Shown piece after piece: positions 11,425 to 23,093 of a stretch of DNA of 64,000 bases. The translations under genes were made by a program, and so were the position numbers. Position 1 is the first letter of the stretch. The number at the start of each line of letters is the position of its first letter. Source of the DNA: Amaurobius ferox (taxonomy: Eukaryota; Arthropoda; Arachnida; Araneae; Amaurobiidae); assembly GCA_951213105.1 (NCBI GenBank), contig OX578149.1, positions 2,814,106-2,878,105 on the forward strand. Direction: 5' to 3'. The notes under the pieces are model-generated. The model searched no databases and had not been told where the DNA came from. It saw nothing but the letters and a program-made list of their open reading frames with translations.

Positions 11425-11699
11425 GGTAAAAGAGGTGGAAACAAATTAAAAGGAAATTATAACTATTAAACAGACTAAAAAACTTTCTTGAAGAAATCAA
11501 GACATATGAAAATATAAGGCCAATTGTATAAAAAGTATCATGTTCGGCATAAAAAAAAAATTTATGCAACAGATATGGCACGAATAGATTAAACATCCTA
11601 TTATACAAGATAATGAAAATGAAAATTATATATATTCTACCAATATAGCCATTTTTTATGACCTGTTTCAGTTAAAAGCAAAAAAAGGTAAATGTCAAG

Positions 11700-12512
11700 T
11701 TGGACAATAATAATCTGAAAATAGATCATAAGGAATATATGATTACAACTTTTTACAATAGATCCTATGATTCTATACCTTTTAAAGATATAATGTTAAA
11801 ATATAACCACCTTTTACCGATTAAAAATACAAGAGTAGCAGTGTCATATAGATATGTGAAAACCAATGGCTGCAGGGTTTTCAAATATAACGAGATAAGT
11901 AAGAATATAGATGCGTACAATAATCTCGAATGTAATTGTATAACAAATACATTATGTGATCGGTATCATAAACATGTGGTAACAGGCAATATCGAGGTAG
12001 CGGATGACACGGTGTTAAAAACCTTTTTGCAGATGGGTACTAAATTTAGATGTCAAGAATTTCGAAGTGTTAAACGGAATTTTGAAAAGGAAATTGATGT
12101 GTTTGTGTACAAACTAGCTATAAAATATAGCTTTCCCTTATCTACATTCAACGAATGGAAAAGTGCAGTGGTGAAGGCCTTTAATAGTCATTATATAACC
12201 AAACAAGATAAAACTACTAGATTTAAGCTGAACAACATTATGCTAGATCAACTTAAAAGTAAATACATAGTAACTTATATGGATAAGGTAACTGCAAATT
12301 ATACGTTTACATGCAAAAAATATGTCGAAAAATTACATTTATATTTCAGTGATGTTGATATGTACAAGATAAATCATTTGTCTAAAAAAGCAAATGAAAA
12401 CAAAGTTATTGCTTTATATAAACGTATAGGAATTACAATTAATCATGTAAAATTTCCATATTTGGCACTCACTCCCAAGATGCACAAAACATCTATAAGT
12501 TCAGACCGGTAA
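11700..12512 (+). pseudogene. Penelope-like middle region and RT N-terminus, right arm (270 aa open)
   Basis: The frame is longer than in the left arm. It begins MDNNNLKIDHKEYMITTFY and contains FLQMGTKFRCQEFRSVKRNF, LDQLKSKYIVTYMDKV and a final PYLALTPKMHKTS. It covers the linker into the RT fingers. Where the left arm is broken here the right arm is open, so the two arms have decayed independently since the duplication. Confidence 0.7.
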
Positions 12513-12556
12513 CAGTGGGATGTAAATGATATTTAACTCTGGCCAATACAATCCTT

Positions 12557-12928
12557 TTGAATGTTTTAAAACCTACAATGAAACAGATTAAATCATTTGG
12601 AACAGTAATGATAAAAAACAGCTATGAGATCATAGACAAATTGATAAAATTACCCGAAAAATTGCATTTTATGAGCTATGATTGTAAGGACCTTTTTAAT
12701 AACATCGACTTACGTGATCTGTATGAAATTATGATGGAAATGTATGAAGCATACGATCTGTATTTATCCATGGATTTCAATATATATTGGATTTCAATAT
12801 ATATAAATACCTTATCAAGTTTGTTCTATGTAAAATATACTATATGATTGAACCACCACCTTCTACCAACAGATCAAAGGTATACCCATGTGAGGAGGGT
12901 GTTCATCTATATTAGCCGACATCTATTT
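12557..12928 (+). pseudogene. Penelope-like RT, first part, right arm
   Basis: It encodes MNVLKPTMKQIKSFGTVM and then MSYDCKDLFNNIDLRDLYE, the RT motif A region. A small local duplication of 'tggatttcaatatatat' near 12770-12805 shifts the frame. Motif B is split by the DNA element starting at 12929. Confidence 0.7.
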
Positions 12929-14411
12929 CATACCTGCCAACTTTTACGCATTATGCGTAAAATTTACGCATTTTAACTGCTCTTTACGCTTTTACGCATA
13001 TATTGCTATATTTTACGCATTTCCGCATTTATGTGAATTTTTTAACATTACTAGGGAATCAATCTCTGACGAAATTCTCCGGCTTTTTTTGTTTAAAATT
13101 TATCAATTAACCAGACATGGTATAATATCTCGGAAACACCGATTTTCCGCTTTTTTAGCACTTATTTCTACCATTCCCGGGATCGTAGCAAATCCATAAT
13201 AAAATGCAGGGTAATACCAATCATATTAACGGAGATTTACGGCCGCGTGTAATGTAAATGAAGATCTCGATCGCTTATTTTATGAAAGTAATAAATATAC
13301 TTTTTCAAAGGTTGTCTAATTCAGCATAAATCGCTAAAATGTTATTTTGTTCATTAATTTTGCATAAACACTGCGATTGCGCAATTCAGTTTGTTCTTAT
13401 GAATCGCCGAGAGTACAAAAGTATCTTTTTCCATCCATCTCAATCTTCTAAATATTGCATTTTTGATTGACTAAACTAGCTTATTTTCATGTTCTAATTA
13501 ATTATTATGGTTAATTTCTTAATTATTTTTTATAAACAGTGCGATTGCGCAATTCAGTTACTTCGCGTGAATTGCCGAGAGTACGTTAGTATCTTTTCCC
13601 ATCCATCTCCATCATTTAAATTTTGCATATTAGATCTACTAAACTAGCTTATTTTCATATTCTGATTAATTATTACGGTTAATTTCTTAATTATTCTCGC
13701 ATAAACAGTGCGATTGCGCAATTCAGTTACTTCGCGTGAATTGCCGAGAGTACGTCAGTATCTTTTCCCATCCAACTCCATCATTTAAATGTTGCATATT
13801 AGATCGACTAAACTAGCTTATTTTCATATTATGGCTAATTATTAAACTAGATTATTTTCATATTATGGCTAATTATTAAACTAGCTTATTTTAATATTAA
13901 GGTTAATTTTTTAATTATATTTGCATAATACAAATTTTTCTATTTTGAGAAATGGGTATGAACTCTGTGAAGGGATATTTTCCAAAAAGTGGTATTAAAA
14001 CAATGATTTAGGCAAATAAAAAGGAAACCATTTTGGCAGTAATATAATTTAGTGCTATTTTTTTTATTATTATTATTAAAGATCTATATTCGTTACTCTC
14101 TTTAGTGAGAACTTGTGTTTTACCAGACATAAATATTTGTTTTCATTATAAAGTAAATTTCACGGGATAAAACCTTTATATATTTTTTGTTAATTTATTG
14201 TCCCGAAATTTTTATAAAATTGGTGTCTTGTATTTTCATATTTTACCAGTACTATGCCTGATATGTAATGCAATATTTTTTTACTGCAGGTACTTGTACA
14301 TAGTTAAATTCATTAGAAATGTCGTTTATGCGTGTAATTAAAAAAAAATCATTATGAATGTCATCCGCGCAAAATTTTACACATTCCAATTTTCCCAGGT
14401 TGGCAGGTATG
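12929..14411 (+). mobile_element. TIR element with internal ~170-bp minisatellite, copy 1 (1,483 bp)
   Basis: The ends are inverted repeats: CATACCTGCCAAC at left, and GTTGGCAGGTATG at right. A 6-bp duplication, ctattt, lies at 12923-12928 and 14412-14417. The left palindrome arm keeps the unoccupied site with one ctattt (near 6630). Next to the left TIR is a run of 'tttacgcat' words. The centre has three ~170-bp units with 'gcgattgcgcaattcag'. No transposase is present. Part of its interior (13230-13335) matches the hAT element at 27990-29086. A related element is at 38286-40626. Confidence 0.8.
13362..13920 (+). repeat. ~170-bp minisatellite, about three units
   Basis: 'ataaacagtgcgattgcgca' recurs at about 13363, 13532 and 13702, each followed by 'gaattgccgagagtac' and 'tccatctccatc' and then 'ctaaactagcttattttcat'. 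The last unit breaks up into short repeats of 'ctagcttattttcatatta'. The same unit makes the array at 38560-40450. Confidence 0.85.
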
Positions 14412-14417
14412 CTATTT

Positions 14418-14826
14418 AAATAAATACGAAAGTGGCACACACTGGCTAAATGAGATACCTTTCTTCAGATTTGTGGATGATGTGTTGATTTGTAATCTAG
14501 AACACACAGATCAAATTGATTTTGGATTCTATCCCACTAATTTGGATCTCATAGAAACTTGCCAGAAAAACAAAGAAGTGAAATTCTTGGATATATATAT
14601 ATGCATATACTATGATCATAATAATTGAATCAGTTTTAAAATGTATGATAAAAGGAGATCTTTCAATAATACTATCAACTTCATTACAAACTGGCACACT
14701 AAGTTGAGTGTAAGTGTAAAATGAAACTTAATCATTAAGCACCTAACAAGATATAAACATTTAAATACATCCAAACAAGAGCATATTAAATGTGAAAAGC
14801 ATTTGATAAAAGAAGCTCTAGAATAA
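14418..14826 (+). pseudogene. Penelope-like RT, second part, right arm
   Basis: It resumes exactly where the DNA element ends. It encodes PFFRFVDDVLICNLEH (motif C, catalytic DD pair), then PTNLDLIETCQKNK, and stops at a TGA near 14627. It matches the left arm's motif C, FRFMDDLL. Confidence 0.75.
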
Positions 14827-15314
14827 CGGTTTCCAATTCGATTCTTGAAGCATTATTACGAAACTTCCTACAGGAACTTTGGTAAAGAAAATTATGCAAA
14901 TTTCTAGGAATTGTTGCCATAAAACAGAATTACACAAAGAGATCTCACTGTAAACTTAATCCCGTAACTCATACGTACTATCATTGACGGGCATGTATTG
15001 TATTGTAACACATTGTATATGTAGCATTGGCAGATGGTTTTGTTTTGATGATCGTTGTAATATTTGATGACGGAATCTTGTTCATTTCCACTTTTGGTAT
15101 TGTTTCAGTGTATGGATTCTCCTTTTCCTACTTATACGGAAGGGTATTTGCTTCAGGCATGTAGTGGTTCTGTGAGTGTTTCCTGAGGCTCAAAGCATGC
15201 TTCAACCAGGAATGAGGGGTCACGATCCCCTTCAGCCTTTCTACTTCCCCGTAAGCAACCCTGATTTTGTTCCCTTTTTCATTTGTTTTTGTTCATAATA
15301 AATTCATTTGAAAT

Positions 15315-15418
<104 letters not shown>

Positions 15419-15470
15419 GTTTACAGATGAGAAGTTGATAAAAGATGACTCCACTCTGCGCAACCACATA

Positions 15471-17119
15471 CATGGGTGCCCTGAGGGGGGTGCAAGGAGG
15501 TGCACTTGCACCCCCTGGCTTATGAAAGAAGGGGGTTTAACATTTCTTACATAACAAAAACTTGGAGTCATCTTGATTGCTGTCCAAATTCGTCAATGAA
15601 TTCAGTAGTGTTTTCTTGCACTCTTTTCTTATGAACGCTGAGCATACATAGTCCACTTAGTCTTTCATCCCCCATCGTAGACTGATTTCAAGTCTTGATG
15701 CGCCATAATGTACTGAATGAGCGTTTAATACTACATGTTGTCGCTGGAAGAGTCAGGCCAATATTTATTGCTCAGCTACAGCTGGGTAGAATGGTGTTGC
15801 TTGATGAATGAAATCTGCGTACTCAAGAGATTCATTTGGGGTTGCTTCATTTTTCCACATCTCATACCATGTTACAGTTTCAGTGATAAAGTTAGATAAA
15901 ATATCTCGGTAAACACTATTTATATCTTCTGCAAGAGCCAAAAATGACGCTTTATCCAAATTTTTTAAAGCATGTGGGTGGAGCTGCATAAGCAAAAATG
16001 CTTTCTCGTGCGTAGAAGAAACGATCACCCAGAGAAGAAATAATGGAGTCCAAATACGGGATGAAAATAGATCTTCTGAAAAAATCTTCTACATTTGCAT
16101 AAGGTGGATTCAATCTATGAGTCTGTCTTGCACTTGCAGCCACTCGAGGACGTTTGAATTCAATATCTAGCAGCAGCCGTCATACCCTTGGCCAACGAGT
16201 AGGTTTAAATCTAAATTGCAATTATTTGGAAACTGAATAATGGTTTCTGAAATAGATTCAGAATTTAGCTCTTTCAGCGATACATATTCCAGGAATTCTT
16301 CACAAATTATCGACTTTTTGTTTCCTTGATCACAACGCAGATACCGAACACCAATTGATAACTGCTCTGTACCAGAAATATCGTCTGTCTCCTCAGCCAA
16401 CACCGAAAAAACAGATGCACGCTTCACCTCTTCAATTATTTTACCTTTGAGTACATTACAACAAGTTTGAATTAATTGATTTTGGATTCTATGCGATATA
16501 TACAAGGAGTTTTTTTGCTCCCGATTGCAAATGATCCTTCAAAACATTATCCCCGGATTCAATTTTAAAACGTAGCAGATCTGTGAAATCAGGCCCCTCA
16601 TCCATTTTTCCACGAAGTGGCAGATCATACTGTGCACAAAACAAAATTGTTGATAAAATTGATCTAAGTTTCTCCCTGTTTTCTTCAACTTCCTTGTGAT
16701 ACTTGGGATCTAAAGCTGCATGAACACTCGGTTGCTGTCTATCCATAGTTTTCTCAAAATTTTTTGAAGAAACAATCGCATCACGATGCCACTGGCTTCT
16801 CACATGAGACTGTGTAGCTTCATGAAACTTCTTGTGATATTTAAGGCAGGGGGAGACGATAAATTGTCCTTGTAGACCGTGATTAACGGGAGGTCGAAAC
16901 AGGACACAGACTCGACATAGAGGTCCTTTTGCGATAGAGGGGATAACCCCATACAAAATATTCCCATACAAAAGCTGTCCGATTTACTGATGACTGACAG
17001 CGCCGTCTGTTGAACATTCTAGTTAAAAAAATTTTTTACTACCGAACCGATTTCAACATTATTCAATTGGAATTTTTCCTGAATTCACCCCCCTGCAAAT
17101 AATTCTGGGGGTGCCCATG
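15471..17119 (-). mobile_element. hAT element inside the Gypsy LTR (1,649 bp, internally deleted)
   Basis: Terminal inverted repeats are CATGGGTGCCC and GGGTGCCCATG. The perfect 8-bp target duplication accacata lies at 15463-15470 and 17120-17127. 8 bp is the hAT length. The right Gypsy LTR gives the empty site (…aaaccacatacc…). The transposase remnant is on the minus strand. Confidence 0.9.
15590..16971 (-). pseudogene. hAT transposase remnant (ZMYM1/DUF4371-like)
   Basis: Minus-strand pieces in several frames follow the order of this family. First is a Cys/His-containing start (GPLCRVCVLF…HRDAI), then LRSILSTILFCAQYDLPLRG. Next is VFSVLAEETDDISGTEQLSI (catalytic-domain Asp region), then GQGYDGCC, where the family usually has 'GQ.YDGA..M'. 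The end is a dimerisation-like region (KRSFSTLWRIKT… GDERLSGL) at 15600-15760. The centre is deleted and the frames broken; no activity is expected. Confidence 0.75.
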
Positions 17120-17525
17120 ACCACATACCTTTACTTGAGACATTTGGTTAAACATACTGTTTAAGCTATTTACATCTATTTACAAGTTGAAGATATCGAA
17201 CGTCACAAGTAATAGTCTTTGCATGCTCCTTTTCTGAATCTGTACTTCGTCCTTGCCATCTCACTCTTGTGGCCATCTCACTCTTGATTCCATCATGCTT
17301 TCATCTAAGCAATCAATAGCTTCTAAGCGACTAAGAGTATCTCGTCTGAGTGAACTCTCGCTACCTCCTTCCTTCCTGCTTCCTTCTCTCTCCTTCCTTC
17401 CTGCTTCTTTCTCTTTCCTTCCTTCCTCTCTTCTTCTCATCTATCTTGCATTGACTCCTTTATATAGTCTGTAGGTGTTGTCCTCTAGTAATGTCCTGTA
17501 CCGTCCTGGTTGCCACAATCCCACA

Positions 17526-17767
17526 TTCGGCCATTTTGATAATTCTTTCGTCCCGAAAGTTTTGTGATACCTAAAATTAGAAAAAGAGAACAAAAAAACA
17601 AGAACAAAAATGACATCTGAATAGGTGTCTTTTCTACCCGGACCACAGCCTCATGTGATCAGCTGCAGTCGACGTTATATTGGGTCGTCATGGCTGCCAA
17701 TTTTCTCCACCTTATAACGCTCATTAGATTTTACTGATCTAACTCGATAAGGCCCAAAAAATTTTGG
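17526..17767 (-). other. Gypsy region between integrase end and 3' LTR
   Basis: The stretch has no open frame. It contains a run with 'aaaaagagaacaaaaaaaca' but no convincing polypurine tract directly beside the LTR edge at 17525. Confidence 0.4.
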
Positions 17768-18783
17768 TCATAGCTTCAGACCTGTGCCGAATTGAGTTTT
17801 TTGGATTGCAACCATATCACCGATCCTATATATTTGCGCTTTCTTTCCTTTTTGGTTAAATTGCCTATGGTTTTCTTGCAATTTTAAGATATTGTTTTTG
17901 GCGATGTCTCGCATTTTCTCTATATCTTTTGCCATATAGTTTAGATATTCTTCCTCAATAAGTTCTACTATTTTAATGTCTTCTTTGTTTCTCATCTTCA
18001 CGCCCGTCATTAATTCAAAAGATGTATACTTCGTACTTCTTGTAGTGGAGCTATTAACAATGCGCTGAACATCAGCTACGTATTTAAACCATTTTGACGG
18101 ATCTTCTATTGAAAGTTTTGAAAGCACAGGAATAATAGTACTGTGTACTCATTCAATTTGTCCATTCCCTCTTGGTATTCCTGTGGTTATTTTAACACAT
18201 TCTATTGCTTGTTCTCGGCAATAATTTTCAAACTTGCTCGATGTAAAAGCTGTTCCCTTGTCTGAAATCACTCTTGAGGGACTGCCGAATACGTTTTGTT
18301 GTAATTTTAACTTCTCAATTGCATCTCGTGACAATGTAGATTTTACTGGATAGAACCATGTAAATTTAGTAAATGCATATATCACTGTGAATATATGTTT
18401 GTATTGTTTGTTCGTGGACATAAGTGGTCCTATGAAATCAATGTGGTAGGTGCTTAGTGGGATATTTTCCTTTGGTATTGGGTGTAGAATCCTTCGCCTT
18501 TCCCACGCTTCTTATTACAAAGAATGCACTTTACACAGTTAGCTATAACACTTTCTATTTGCTTTCTTGCATTTGGAATATAAAAGCTTTGTTTCAAAAC
18601 GTCTTTGGTTTTTGCTGCAGCAAAATGACTTTTTTTGTGTACTTCTCGGATCATTTCTGTTTGCATCGCTTGAGGTATTACTAACACTTCTCTTCCATCT
18701 ACATATTTGTATAAAACATCATTTTTAATTAGGTAATCGCTTTTTTCTTTACCGATTAAAGTTTTTATCATTTTTGTGTTCAT
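17768..18783 (-). pseudogene. Gypsy integrase
   Basis: The three pieces begin with the zinc-binding HHCC domain (REVHKKSHFAAAKTKD, then CVKCILC). The catalytic core follows: FTVIYAFTKF with the first Asp replaced or displaced in this copy, RVISDKGTAFTSS with the second Asp, and GIPRGNGQIE with the Glu. A TGA directly after GQIE, near 18147, ends the core; a single C-to-T change in a CGA would explain it. The C-terminal domain continues in the same frame from 18127 with WFKYVADVQRIVN and GDMVAIQKTQFG. Confidence 0.85.
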
Positions 18784-19215
18784 CCTCTTCTTGTGCGGTA
18801 TAGATTTTTACGGTTACTTCACCGTGAGAGCTATTAACTATCAAAATAGCGTTGCGACTTAGTGCATCCACATGCTTCATCGATTTACCGGATTTATGAA
18901 TAACTTCATAATCAAATTCTTTAAGAAATAATGCCCATCTGGTGACTTTTGGAGTAAGATCTTTCTTATCGATTGTTTTTTTAATGCTTCGCAATTAATC
19001 ACAATTTTGAATTTTGAACCCAACAAGTAATTCCTAAAGTTCTTCAAAGCTTCGATTATTGCGAGTACTTCCAACTCGTAGCTACAATATTTTTCCTGTT
19101 GAGGTGTTGTTTTTTTGCTCATGTAATAAATCGGATTAAATTTTCTGTTGTCTGACCTTTGTAAAAGAACTGCTCCAAATCCATATATACTTGCGTCTGT
19201 GTGTAGTTCTAATGT
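18749..19215 (-). pseudogene. Gypsy RNase H
   Basis: Encoded are LHTDAS (first Asp), the TPQQEKYCSYELEVLAIIEA region (catalytic Glu), and INCEAL, where the family normally has TDCEAL. The Asp-to-Asn change removes an active-site residue. A TAG at about 19213 separates it from RT. A frame change near 18960 leads to RWALFLKEFDYEVIHKSGKS, the connection to integrase. Confidence 0.8.
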
Positions 19216-19941
19216 CTATCCTTGTTTAAAAATGTGTAGAATTGGATTTTGAGATAACATTTCTTTCAACGTATTAAAAGCTTGTTTCGGTTCTGTACCA
19301 AAGCAAAATTCTGTTTCACTTCTAAGTAAATTACTTAACGGTTTTGCTATTCTAGCATACTGTGGTATAAATTCTCTAAAATAACCTGATAATTCTAGAA
19401 AACTTTGTACTTGCTTCGTCGTTGGTGGCTGAGGAAATTTTTTCACGGCTAAAGTTTTAGCTGAAGAGGATCGGATCGTTCCATTCTCAATCAAATAACC
19501 TAGAAATTCAATTTTCCGTTTTAAAAACTGACATTTTGAATTAAGTTCTAGACCATAACCTGATGTTACTTTCAGAACTCGTCTCAGTTTCTTCATTCCT
19601 TCTGTTTCGTTTCGTGATAGAATAATCATGTCATCTATATAAATAACTAGAGTGTTATCTCTCAAGAGATCTCTGAATGCTGTATAGATATATCTTTGGA
19701 ACACACTCGGGCTATTAGATAAGCCAAAAGGAACTTTCAGAAATTCATATTGTCCTTCATGCATAACAAAAGCTGTATATTTGGTACTTTTCTCATTCAC
19801 GTCTACATGAAAAAATCCGTTCTTTAGATCAAGTGAAGTGAATACTTTCGCATGTTCTGAACGATCTAAAGCATTGTCTATTAGTGGCAACAGAAAAAGA
19901 TCTTTAACTATCTTTTTATTTAGTTCACGATAATCAATCAC
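19216..19941 (-). pseudogene. Gypsy reverse transcriptase (241 aa open)
   Basis: RT motifs in order: MIDYRELNKKIVKD, FTSLDLKNGFFHVDV (motif A Asp), FLKVPFGLSNSPSVFQRYI (motif B), LVIYIDDMIILS (motif C, DD pair), and FLGYLIENGTI. The thumb and connection continue to FREFIPQYARIAKPL. The start is an internal Met; the fingers begin upstream (to about 20090), where the frame is broken. This is the best preserved part of the element and places it in Ty3/gypsy. Confidence 0.9.
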
Positions 19942-20763
19942 GATAATATTCTGCCTAAAGGATTCATTTTTTTCTTACATAACACTACTGGAGCTGCGTA
20001 ATCTGAACAACTGGGCTAATAATACCACTATCTAGCCTTTCCTGTATTTGTTTTTCAGGAACTTTTTGTTTCGCGATCGGCATTCTACGTTAACTCTGAT
20101 TAACAGGTATCTCGTCAGTTAAAATAATGTTAATTTTTAATTCAGTGCTTTTAGTTTTCTAGGGTTTTCTATACCCTTTTACCATGTCCATCACTTTCCG
20201 TTTGAGTTTCATTTAAAATATGGGTTAAGTCTACATCACTTTCTACATCTATTTTTGCAAACAAGCTTATAAACTCATTTTTTTCCCTTGCAAGTTCATT
20301 AGCCTTTTCTTTCTGAAATCAGCTACTTAAGTTTCCATTAAAGCTATTTCTACATTCATCATTAAGAGATTCAGTGCTTAAGCAAAATGAATTCGGAATG
20401 TTTAAGTTGATTCCGTTCCTTTCTCTCAATTTTTCAGATGATATTTTGCTACTTTGATCACTCGGTATTTTAGTTTTATGAACAATTCGTTCGTAATTCA
20501 CTTGAATATTGCGTTTTTCCAAATTTTCTATTCCATTTCCAGTTAGAGAAAAATTAAGTTTATTTATTACATCAATACCAATAATAACTTGATCACATAA
20601 ATTTTTCAGAACATAAATATTTGTAAGAATTGCACATTTATCAATGATTATTTCTGCAGGAAAAAAACCTAGAGGAGTTATCTTGTCTCCTCTAATGCCG
20701 ATTAGTTACATCGTTAACAGTTAATGTAGGTGATCCAATCTCCACATACAATTCCCATTTTAT

Positions 20764-20802
20764 CATTGTAACATCACTTCCAGTATCAATTAAAGAATCT
20801 TC
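20764..20802 (-). pseudogene. Gypsy aspartic protease active site
   Basis: Minus-strand translation gives LIDTGSDVTM, the D-T-G-S active-site loop of a retroviral-type protease. The rest of the domain is spread over broken frames between about 20530 and 20860. It processes the Gag-Pol polyprotein in active relatives. Confidence 0.75.
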
Positions 20803-20889
20803 TTTTTTCCCCAATATTTCAACACTTTTTCATATTTTTCTCAGAAAAGTAAGGGTATTATGAACTAGAGTTCTATTTACTTATTTTCG

Positions 20890-21921
20890 ATCACAAGCGT
20901 TAGCTTTATGTCCAAAATTTTTACATTTGAAACATCGAATTCCTTTGTTTTTATTCTTACAGTCAATTGATTTATGACCTACTTCATTGCAATTGAAACA
21001 CTTGATAAAGGCGATGTTTTCATGACCATGTATATACTACGCTCGTATCTTAGTTTTGTCATAATCTTTACTAAAGCGTTTTTTGTACTTTTCATCCGAT
21101 ATTTTCGAACTCGTTTTCAACTGATATCGTACCGCTTCGTATTCATCTAACTTATTTACCAATTCATCAATTTGCTTTTTCTTAGGAAGGTAATCAATAA
21201 ACTGTTCACGTATCTCATTAGGCAATTTTCGTTTCATTTGATCTACGATCATAAACACTTTGAGATCGTCGTAATTGGATACCTCTAAACCTCCTATCCA
21301 TTCTTCGAAGTAATTTCTTAAGTCAAATGCCAAATCACTCCACGTCACAGAATTGACTTTTCTATGTAATTTGAAATTTTGACGGATCTATTCCGCATTT
21401 AGTTTGAACCTTTTCAGTAACAATTTCTTTACATAATTATAGTCATTGGACTTCTCATCTGACTCTTGTGTGATTAAATTCACTAACTCTAATGGAAGTA
21501 AACCCAACAAATAAGTAACCCACTCTGGTTTCGGTATTTCGACTCGATTTATTTGCTTTTCAAACAGAGCTAAGTAAACATTTATATCACTGTTTTTTTT
21601 TTCGAAACGGTTAATCAATTTAAGTAAATCGTTGTTCTTCCATGTACCGGCTACCTCAGAATCATATTTCCTTTTGCTTGCTGCTTCAATTTCAAATTTT
21701 TTCCCCTCTAATTTTCGTTTGCACTCAGCAATTTTTTCTTCCTGTTCTCGTTCAGCTGTAATAGAATTCAAAACATTTTTCGTGAATTCCTCGTCATTAC
21801 TTGCAGAACTGAGTACTAATTGAGATAATTGCGAAATCTTTGTATTTACTGGCGTAGTAAGCCCTAACTCATCCACCAAAGTTACTAAATCTGCTTTTCG
21901 TGACCTTGCAAGATATGCCAT
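20890..21921 (-). pseudogene. Gypsy gag with two CCHC zinc knuckles
   Basis: One reading frame runs from MAYLARSRKADLVTL at 21921 to beyond the zinc knuckles. It is interrupted by TAG stops at 21388-21390 and at 21037-21039. The start has a helical domain and a charged coiled-coil-like region (EREQEEKIAECKRKLE). The capsid-like region contains LLPLELVNLI and EWIGGLEVSNYDDLK. The two knuckles are CFNCNEVGHKSIDC and CFKCKNFGHKANAC, at about 20900-21000. It would form the particle and package RNA. Confidence 0.8.
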
Positions 21922-22065
21922 AGTTTTAGAAAAAAATTTCTGTACTCGCCATCAAAAGTTGTAGTTCGTCAGAGTAACGTCTTGTAGTAATAATTCATCA
22001 CTTACTATTTTCTCGAAACCAAAATTAGAGTCCAACTTGAAACTATCACCATCTTTGTTCACTTG

Positions 22066-22200
22066 ATTTGATTCCAGTCTAGTTGGTTTGATTCCAGTCT
22101 GTCTAGTTGGTTTGATGATCCCGGTCTGGTTGGTTTTCGGATCCTGGTCTAGTTAGCTTGATGATCCTGGTCTGATTGGTTTTCAAATCCCATACGGGCT
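22066..22200 (-). repeat. Short tandem repeats in the Gypsy leader
   Basis: The words 'gattccagtctagttggttt' and 'gatcctggtctagttagctt' recur about five times at roughly 22-30 bp steps. They lie between the 5' LTR and gag. A primer-binding site should lie just inside 22208; tgggagcccgtatgg on the minus strand, three bases from the LTR, is a candidate, but the tRNA is not identified. Confidence 0.6.
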
Positions 22201-22207
22201 CCCATAA

Positions 22208-22652
22208 TGTGAGTTTTTCAGGTGAGAAGTTGATAAAAGATGACTCCACTCTGCAAAACCACATACCTTTACTTAAGACATTCAGTTATACATACTGTTT
22301 AAGCTATTTACATCTATTTACAAATCTATTAAGATATCGAACGTCACAAGTAATAGTCTTTGCATGCTCCTTTTCCGCATCTGTACTTTGTGCTTGCCAT
22401 TTTACTCTTGTGTTCATCTCGCTCTTGATTTCATCTTGCTCTCATCTAAGCAATCAATAGAGTCTAAGCGACTAAGAGCATCTCGTCTGAGTGAACTCTC
22501 GCTACCTCCTTCCTTCCTGCTTCCTTCTCCCTCCTTCCTTCCTCTCTTTTTCTTCTCGTCTATCTAGGGTCGACTCCTTTATATAGTTTCTTATCTGTAG
22601 GTGGCATTGTCCTCTAGTGACTTTCTCTACTGTCCTGGTTGCCACAATCCCA
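22208..22652 (-). repeat. Gypsy 5' LTR
   Basis: About 445 bp, starting TG and ending CA when the borders are set by comparison with the other LTR. It contains the same 'gaacgtcacaagtaatagtc' and CT-rich tract as 17121-17525. A TATA-like 'tatataaagg' is readable on the minus strand near 22580 and would suit the transcription start. Confidence 0.85.
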
Positions 22653-23093
22653 TATATATATATAGGGTGTCCAACAAAGGACTCCCTGAATTTAAAATTA
22701 AATAACATGAAAACAAAGATCGATAGAAGAATGCAACAAACAGTATGTTTATTGTGAAAGCTGTAAGAATTTTTACAGAAATTTCAAAATAGTTACAAAA
22801 GCTGCTAACAGATGGTGCTGTAATCGCAATAAGTAGTGCCTATAAATAGTGTTCCGAAGTCCACAGTGATCAGTTCTACCATTCAAACGTGAAAGGAGGT
22901 TAGCATACCGAAGAAAGAGGTTGAAATCATGTATTCCATTGAAGAACATGTGTTTCTGGTACTGGAATATCACAGGTTAGAACACAGTATTACGGCAACA
23001 AGGTGCAGTTTTTAAACATGATTTAATGTTCCACAAGGACCCGATGCGAAAACCATTCGCAAGCTCTTCACCAAATTCGAATGGACAGACAGC

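Larger units (their letters stand above)
15419..17525 (-). repeat. Gypsy 3' LTR, interrupted by a hAT insertion
   Basis: The sequences outside 15471-17119 match the right LTR: 'gagaagttgataaaagatga' at the left, and 'gtcctggttgccacaatccc' at the right end. Subtracting the hAT leaves about 450 bp, equal to the other LTR. The CT-rich tract at 17366-17440 is longer than its partner in the right LTR. Confidence 0.85.
15419..22652 (-). mobile_element. Gypsy-type LTR retrotransposon
   Basis: On the minus strand the order is 5' LTR (22208-22652), leader, gag with two zinc knuckles, protease, RT, RNase H, integrase, and 3' LTR (15419-17525, split by a hAT). RNase H before integrase defines the Ty3/gypsy order. 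No env-like frame was seen. In-frame stops occur in gag, between RT and RNase H, and in integrase, so it is inactive. Both outer flanks are TA microsatellite, which hides the target duplication. Confidence 0.85.
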
